From Austropuccinia psidii (taxonomy: Eukaryota > Basidiomycota > Pucciniomycetes > Pucciniales > Sphaerophragmiaceae): a stretch of DNA of 64,000 bases. Shown piece after piece: positions 57,641 through 64,000 of this stretch. The stretch is from positions 40,729,359 through 40,793,358 of the forward strand of contig JALGQZ010000009.1 in the NCBI GenBank assembly GCA_023105745.1, read 5' to 3'. Positions within the stretch are counted from its first letter, which is position 1, and every line of letters begins with the position of its first letter. Both the position numbers and the translations under genes were made by a program. The notes under the pieces are model-generated. The model was not told where the DNA came from, made no database searches, and was given only the letters and a program-made list of their open reading frames with translations.

Positions 57641-60600
57641 CTACACCTGACAGAAGGTCCTTCATTTGGAAATTGAAATGGGAAGTAATTTGGATACAGA
57701 TTAGAAGATAGGGTGGAAATGAAATTGAAAGATAGAACGTTTGGAAGAAACTCAAGCCATATACCCAAGCCATTTACTTTCAGCTCAATTTCCCCTCCAA
57801 ATTGTATGTTAACAATAATCAAAGCTCAAGAGCTCAAAATCATATGATCAATACATTTTATTTTAGGGAAAATGTATCTTATTTTTTATATAAAACTGAA
57901 TTATTCGAAATCAAAAAAAAAATATTTTGATTCCTGTTATATAGTTATTTACACAAAAAAATATTTGAACTGTTTTTGACCATTTCACATATTTTAGAAA
58001 AATGAATTGAAGATTCAATTGTACAATCCCTCTTTTCAAAAGAAACTTAATGAGGTAAATTAAACTATTAACCAATAATTTACTTTAAAAATTTATTGAG
58101 ATGTTATGCAGCATATAAATTATGATTGAATTTTTTTGATCCAAAAGCAGTTTCTATCAAGATAAAAACCAAATTTCTTCCCTTATTTTGTCTAATTTGG
58201 GCTACAGAGTTCAAGAATCAAGAATAAAATTCTTCAAGATGAATTAAAAAATATTAATTGAACATAATAACGTAAAAAAATTCTGTTTTTATTTAATAAA
58301 AATCACCAGTAGCTTTGGTAACTTAAACTAATGATTAATAAGATCATTCTTTCATAATACAGGGCTTTTGATTAAAATAACAGCCCATATTTTTGGAATA
58401 ATTCTTATATTGAAGGAATCTGAACAACATAATCTAAATTTCTTATTTAAATTGAAAAGATTCAGCCTTTTTCGAATTTAGAAAGCTGAATTATTTCTTA
58501 ATAAGGCAAAAACTGTCCAACCATTCAAGTCTTCATTCCAGAAAAAAAAACCAAATGTTAAACTCAATAACTTTATTTCCAATATCAAAACTCTTCAGGG
58601 AGAATATTTTATCAAGCAGCTCTCAGAAAACCTAGGAAATCTTTTATCATATATTAAAACATTTGAAAGATATTCTTTTCATTTTTCAAAAAATTTCATT
58701 GAATGTCCTGAGTATTTTAAAGCTTAATTTATATTGATTATTTTATCAATATAATATTTTTCCTTGAGACACCTTGGTCTGGAATGTTTTTTGGAATTAT
58801 ATCTCTCAAATATTACATTCCTATTTATTAATCATTTCAGGTTACTCATCCTGCAATATTCACTGTACTTCATATGATGAATTTATAGTTTTTTCTGTTT
58901 AAGGTTATAAAATATATTGTTTCTGATGGTCTTCACATTTCAATTCCTTAAACATAACTCAAATAGTTCAAACATACTTAATAATTAGGGATAAAAAGAG
59001 GTTACCTTGATTAGGGAAGAACATTTTAGACTTTTTTCCACAAATATTTCTTAAGAGCATAGTTATTCCTATGATATTTTCCAATATTACTATGGAGACA
59101 CGCCTTAAACCAAAATTCGAACTAGATGGCTAGAGGAAATGTCTACCAGCGTATAGATAATATGATAAAAAATATGATTCACCCACTTTACTTTACAAAT
59201 ATTCTTCAATCAGTAAGCTGAAAGATTATGGAATTATGTCAATGTATTGCAATTAAATGTGAGCTACCAATCTATAATAAATATTACTAAATCTGAAAGG
59301 TGCTATAGGCTATTCATCAAAGCTGAAACTGAAGGAAATGGTAGTTATATTCTACATATCCATTTTTTTGATGATTCTGTTTCTGCATATTCCTAATAAA
59401 TTTAGAAAATGAAACATAAAGGAAGGAAATTTTCACATTTATGTTATTCATGTTGAGAAAAACAGATTAAAATATAAATTGAAGCTCATGGTTCCAAGAA
59501 ACGTGTTATACACATTCTGGACAAAGCTTGGAAGTAGTCTTAACATGAGAAACATAGCATGTGCTAGTAATATAAAATTAGATACCATTCATCATCTAAT
59601 GAGCCTTACAAACTTCTAATTATTGTTCTCAATAAACACCTGCTTCTTGTTTGGAGTGGAATTTAAAGATTAATTTGGACAAAACTTAAGTTTTATTTAA
59701 GTTTCTTTGCTTATTTAAATCGATTGATATATAAAGAGTCCATTCTGAGAAATAATTTGAATATTAAATTGATTTTTCAATGAAGGAACCCAAAGTTATC
59801 CCTTTAATGAAATTGATATTTTGGTATATTCTACTCAAAAAACTACATAAAAGCTAATAAGAAACTCTTTAAAAAGGAATTTTGCTTAAAGATTCAATTA
59901 AAAAACCTGAAAAAATGAAAAGTAATAACAATTTATTCAAAAATTTGATGAAATGAGATCTTCAAATGCTCTTTTATTACTAATTTTGACTTCATGCATA
60001 ACATTGTTTTTCTTTTTTCTTTTTTTTTGAATTTATTTCTGAAATTTGGAAGAAATACAGGCCTCCTATGATTGAATTATCACGATTCATTTAATTGATG
60101 ACTCTATTATTATTTTCTTGTTGCTACAATATTTCTTATTTATTTGAGCTTTAAATTCAATCATTTTTTATTGTGTTTGCCTTGATTTTTAATTTTCTTC
60201 AAAAAATTACAGTAAAAGACTTTATCCAGCGTTTTACTTTAAAAAAGTAGATAATCTTTGACTTTCTTACATAAGCAGGAAATTTACAGAGCAAGGATGT
60301 ACTGTATAGATTTTTTTATGGTAAATCCTTTTACTTTAATTTACAGATATTTTTAAATTATATCATTTTAAAGTACAGTTATTTATACAGTACTTGGCTA
60401 TACAGAGACTTTCACTTCAATTCTTCAAAAAAAAAGATTATCAATTAAATAAGCTTACTTTTCTTCCAGGGAAAACTGGATTCTATTGCAGCCATTCTCT
60501 TCAGAAAAAATGATTAAAAAAACAAAAATCAAAATAATGAAATAAATTAACAACAAATGGGTGAATTCTTTCATGATATACTTCTTAAAGAACATTTTCA

Positions 60601-61141
60601 AAGATATAAATTTTTCTTTAAATTTTGAAAAAAGCAAGATTGTTTTAATAGGACAAATCCAAATCATACATAAATAAAAAGGGGAATTACCCAAAATTCT
60701 TTTTTGAGTCTTGTTGCAGTGAGATTATGTGAAGCTGAAATATATGGTGTTAAATAAGATCATAATGAATTTAATAGAAAATTTTATTCATTTGGAAATT
60801 TTTATTTTTCCATCAGAGACTTGAAAACAGTAAATTAAGGAGCTAAAATCAAATATATATTAAAGATGAAATTCTTTAAATAATTAGACTTTGAAAGAGA
60901 GATAAACTAAAAGAAAATTAATTTTTGAAGTAAATAATTTACTGAATCACAAATGAAATAGCTTATTCATTATTAATCCAAGCAAAAATAATAATAATTC
61001 TGAAATATTCCACAAGCTTGAAAGCTGATTGAATATCAACAAAAATTGAGATTATGGGTTCTACCTAGTTCCAAGAATGAGCTTAAGCTTATACGTTTCT
61101 GGGTCCAAGCTACTTTCCAAATGGAACACCTGCTGTCAGGT
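57641..61141. other. Possible TIR-bounded AT-rich insertion in an old A LTR
   Basis: The left end reads CTACACCTGACAG..CATTTGGAAA (57641-57672). The right end, reverse-complemented from 61141, reads CTACACCTGACAGCAGG..CATTTGGAAA. LTR-A sequence lies on both sides, so an insertion with inverted ends is plausible. The 3.5 kb between them is very AT-rich without a trusted gene; the 79-codon hydrophobic frame at 60694-60455 is not convincing. No clear duplication is seen, so the class is undetermined. Confidence 0.4.
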
Positions 61142-61144
61142 GTA

Positions 61145-61334
61145 GCTATTTTGCTCATGGTGATTACAGTTATGGGATTTATGTGTTTGGAAGGGGAGGA
61201 TTTCCTCTTTTTCTTAGTACAATTAATGAGATATTTTGGCTCAGTTCCATTCCTTGGTGGCATTTTTCCCCGCCAGTTGTTAATGGTATTTTGGCTGTCC
61301 TTCTTGCGCTCTGCTCTTAATTCACAGGCTGAAA
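61145..61334 (-). repeat. LTR family A end fragment
   Basis: Corresponds to the last ~190 bp (plus-strand sense) of the LTR as in 32000-32189. It includes 'ttggctcagttcc', 'tggtattttggctgtc' and 'ttcacaggctgaaa'. Probably the rest of the LTR at 56535-57640. Confidence 0.75.
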
Positions 61335-61835
61335 TTTGAATTCTTGATCCATTGAACTGTTTCATTATTTTGTTTCAATGCTTGTGAATAAGTTAAAATA
61401 TCTGTCAATAAAAATCTTTTCAGGTTTTTTCATACCTTCTTTCCTTACACCATTTTACTCGAAATAACTGAACTCAATATACTTCTAGCGGTATCTTCAT
61501 AGAAGGGAACATATTTATAATGTTTTTTGGTAATTAGTGTATGAGTTGAAGCTTTAGTAGTAACGGTATCTGATTTTTGATGCTTTCTAACTTCTAGTGA
61601 GTAATTTTCACCTTCAGCCTGCTGACCTGTCCTCTCCTTGTTGCTTTTATTGTGATTGATATCCTTTGTGCCTGTGGTAATTTATCCCCAGATTTTCATA
61701 CCACTTCATTCACTTCATTAGAGGAAACAAGGTAATAACAAAATATTCAGATAGATTGTTATTTGAATTCTAATATTATTAATACATCTGAGTATTTCTC
61801 AAATGTTAATTCCCCCATTGATTCTATAGGCTTTT
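61335..61835. other. Spacer without visible features
   Basis: AT-rich DNA between two A-LTR fragments. I see no gene, repeat boundary or RNA in it. Confidence 0.4.
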
Positions 61836-62306
61836 TTTCAACCTGCGACTCAAAACCAAAACACAAGCATCAAAGGCAAAATGCCATAAACAATTGGTGA
61901 AGAGAAATACCACCAAGGAATGGAACTGAGGCAAAACATCTCATGAATGCTACTAAAAAAATATGAAAGCCCCCTCTTTCCAAATACATAGCACCCATAA
62001 TCATAGGATAAGGAATGAAAGAGTTATTCCAGCTCAAAGCAAGAACTAATAATAAACCTTAATTTTCACTGCTCATCCAAAATTCAGAGTAATATTCAGA
62101 ACCCTATCAAATGGTTCTTCATATTGAATATCTCAATGAGGGCTATCTAGTGGTACTAGCCAAATTGAGATGGCATAAAAACTACAGAAGTTATAGCTAA
62201 AAATGAGCCAAATTTGGGTGGACACAATATTTACCTTTCATCTAATGTATACAGTTTTACTGTGAGATACCTGAAGTGTGGTCTATTTTGAAAGCACAAA
62301 ATCAGG
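61836..62306 (+). repeat. LTR family A, 5' third only, plus orientation
   Basis: Begins at a mutated TTTCAACCTGCGACTC (TGTCAGCCTGTGACTC elsewhere) and follows the LTR through 'ataccaccaaggaatggaactgag', 'acaatatttaccttt' and 'gaaagcacaaaatcagg'. It then stops where repeat D begins. Truncated and diverged. Confidence 0.75.
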
Positions 62307-62316
62307 TTTTTTTTAT

Positions 62317-63695
62317 TATAAGGTGTGGATATGCAACTTTGGTTGAAAATCAAGTACTTTTCCTGTCCTAAAAAATTTCATAAGGTAGAATTTAATTAAA
62401 AAGAGCGAATTGAGAGTTTTAAGAGAAAACATGCCAAATTTATTTTTTTGAATTTGTTAGTATAAAACAATAATATTATAAGTAATCATTTTATCAACAA
62501 TAGAAATTTATCCAAAAATACTCTGCAAGAGATATTTAAGGCTACAAAAGAAATTTCTTTAAGAGAAATTTGAATTAGGATTAATTGAGAAGAGAACTTC
62601 AGGCAATTAATATAAGAACAAAGTCTTTAAAAAGATTCTTAAATATAAAATGTGCCCAAAAGTAACCAGTGTGAATTTCAAAACAAAGTGCCAAAGATAA
62701 AAGTGAGGAAGGATGCTTTCATACACTTATGGGGTGGTTCAAGGGTAGAAATTGTTATAATGATTTTTTTATGTGGTTGGAAGTTTCAAAACTATTCCAG
62801 AAAGGTGGTTGTAATCCTTTATTGATTGGGTTTCCAGTGTTCAAACTAATTATAATAGGAAAAGATTCTACCATGAAGAGAAAAGTGGGGGAAAGAAGAC
62901 ATTCTTTTATATCCACAAATTTTCTTACTCCGAATGTGAATATTACTCTTTTCAGTAGTGAAAAGCACTCTGAAATAAGGCAAGCTAATTATGGCATTAT
63001 TTAACCCTGGTTTGGACCAAAAAAGGGCTTGTTTTAGCCATTTTAAACCCTTGAATCAGCCATTGCTATATTAATAACTGGCTTCAAGGCTTCAAGAAAC
63101 GTCAGAATGCATTGAAAAGAGGTCAAAGCGAGCTCAAATGTTTTTTACTAATATTTTTTTAACTTAACGGTACTTTTACCCTCTTGGCAACAGTTATAAC
63201 TCTGTGACTCAATTCCAGGCCAAGATTGATGAGATTTTAAATAAATTTTGACATCCCATGCATGTAAGCAAAAAATTTGGGGGAGTCTGGCACCTTTTGA
63301 GCCAAGATTCCTCTTCCTCCCCAGAATTAATATTTTCAATTTTTTTTTCTCCAATTCCTCATCATGTATTATACTTGTAACTTACCTATGCAATTCAATC
63401 AAGCTTTTACAGTAAACAATTGTAATTATTGATATTTTATATGTAAATAAAGGCTCACTTATGTAATACATGCACACATTTTAACAATTTAAATTGAAAA
63501 TAATTCAATTCCTCATTACTTCTAAATTACAAAAAAGAAATCGATTTTAACATGAAAATTGATTTTTAACACCACATGTGGTGTGAATTCAAATAAGATC
63601 TTGAGGATTTTCAATTTCTATTCCAAAAATACTAAAAACTTAATTGAAACATATTTATAGTTGAGTTACAGAAGTATTACCCAGGGGTGACCTCA
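62317..63695 (-). repeat. Long repeat family D, minus-oriented copy (about 1.38 kb)
   Basis: Reverse complement of the repeat at 40499-41926, starting TGAGGTCACCCCTGG and ending CCACACCTTATA. Its antisense frame 62729-63004 on the plus strand contains 'MKRKVGERRHSFISTNFLTP' and 'QANYGII', closely matching the frame in the other copy. It cuts the A-LTR fragment to its left. No flanking duplication is visible. Confidence 0.7.
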
Positions 63696-64000
63696 GCTTA
63701 TTTTTAATGATGAATCCAATGGGGAAAGAATTTTCATCATCTTATTCATTGGATCAAAATTGATTATGATTTTTATTTGATTTTTTTCAAAAATATTTTA
63801 GTTTTAATATTTTTGTTGAGAATTCATTCTTACATAATTTTTTCAAGTAAAAGTGTGTTTTTACAATTTTTAAGTCCAATGTAATTTTAACTTTATATCA
63901 TAGTAAAATTTCCAATATTCATATAAATTTTATATTTGTATTTTAGTTTTAGCTTTTTTAATATAAATAAAGTTATTTATTTAAAATTATAACATAATTT
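63696..64000. other. AT-rich end of window
   Basis: Low-complexity T- and A-rich sequence. Nothing recognisable. Confidence 0.4.

Noticed and set aside
60455..60694. 79-codon hydrophobic protein inside the putative TIR element
   Set aside because: AT-rich chance frame; no conserved motif and an unconvincing start context.

Overview
The window is AT-rich, intron-bearing eukaryotic DNA packed with nested transposable elements. It is most likely from a rust fungus (Pucciniales). The long Ty3 gag-pol at 32.2-38.4 kb closely resembles proteins I remember from Austropuccinia psidii (myrtle rust); that is recognition from memory, not a search. I see no clearly intact host gene. Nearly every recognisable coding region carries stops, frameshifts or insertions.

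Layout. 1-431: 3' end of a long LTR (family B). 3.6-9.2 kb: a minus-strand CACTA/Tnp2 transposase relic, split at 5698-8394 by a small element with two 587-bp repeats (family C). 9.2-12.7 kb: an LTR of family A with a stub of internal sequence, interrupted by a complete B LTR. 13.1-15.3 kb: an intron-containing, 5'-truncated pseudogene of the INO80 subunit ARP5. 17.0-18.0 kb: a broken Tet-like 2OG-Fe(II) dioxygenase gene. 19.2-22.1 kb: a minus-strand gene of unknown family (here X). 22.4-29.7 kb: a second CACTA element, plus strand, with a hairpin-rich repeat array, a Tnp2 transposase relic, a second gene and 3' subterminal repeats.

30752-40433 is a complete minus-strand Ty3 retrotransposon of family A (about 9.7 kb). 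It has two LTRs, PBS, PPT, a perfect 5-bp target duplication (CTTTT) and only two nonsense codons in pol. 40.5-41.9 kb is a D-type long repeat. 42.1-49.9 kb is a second X-like gene, broken by a solo B LTR (duplication ATCCC) and by a 4.4-kb MULE DNA transposon (9-bp duplication ATTTTGAAG). The MULE encodes a transposase followed by AT-hook and OTU-protease segments. 50.2-52.7 kb is a plus-strand gene of unknown family split by a solo A LTR (duplication CTATC). 52.9-55.1 kb is a decayed minus-strand Rad5/HLTF-type SNF2 helicase. The rest (56-64 kb) holds fragments of Ty3 elements, A LTRs and an inverted D repeat in AT-rich DNA without convincing genes.

The genes do not form an operon-like unit; the theme is layered mobile elements. 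Within elements, parts do belong together: gag, protease, RT, RNase H, integrase and chromodomain in the Ty3 element; transposase, DNA-binding hooks and a cysteine protease in the MULE; transposase plus an accessory protein and terminal binding sites in the CACTA. The Tet-like dioxygenase and SNF2 helicase relics are chromatin or DNA-modification families that are often repeat-associated in rusts. Identities, ages and copy numbers were not computed.
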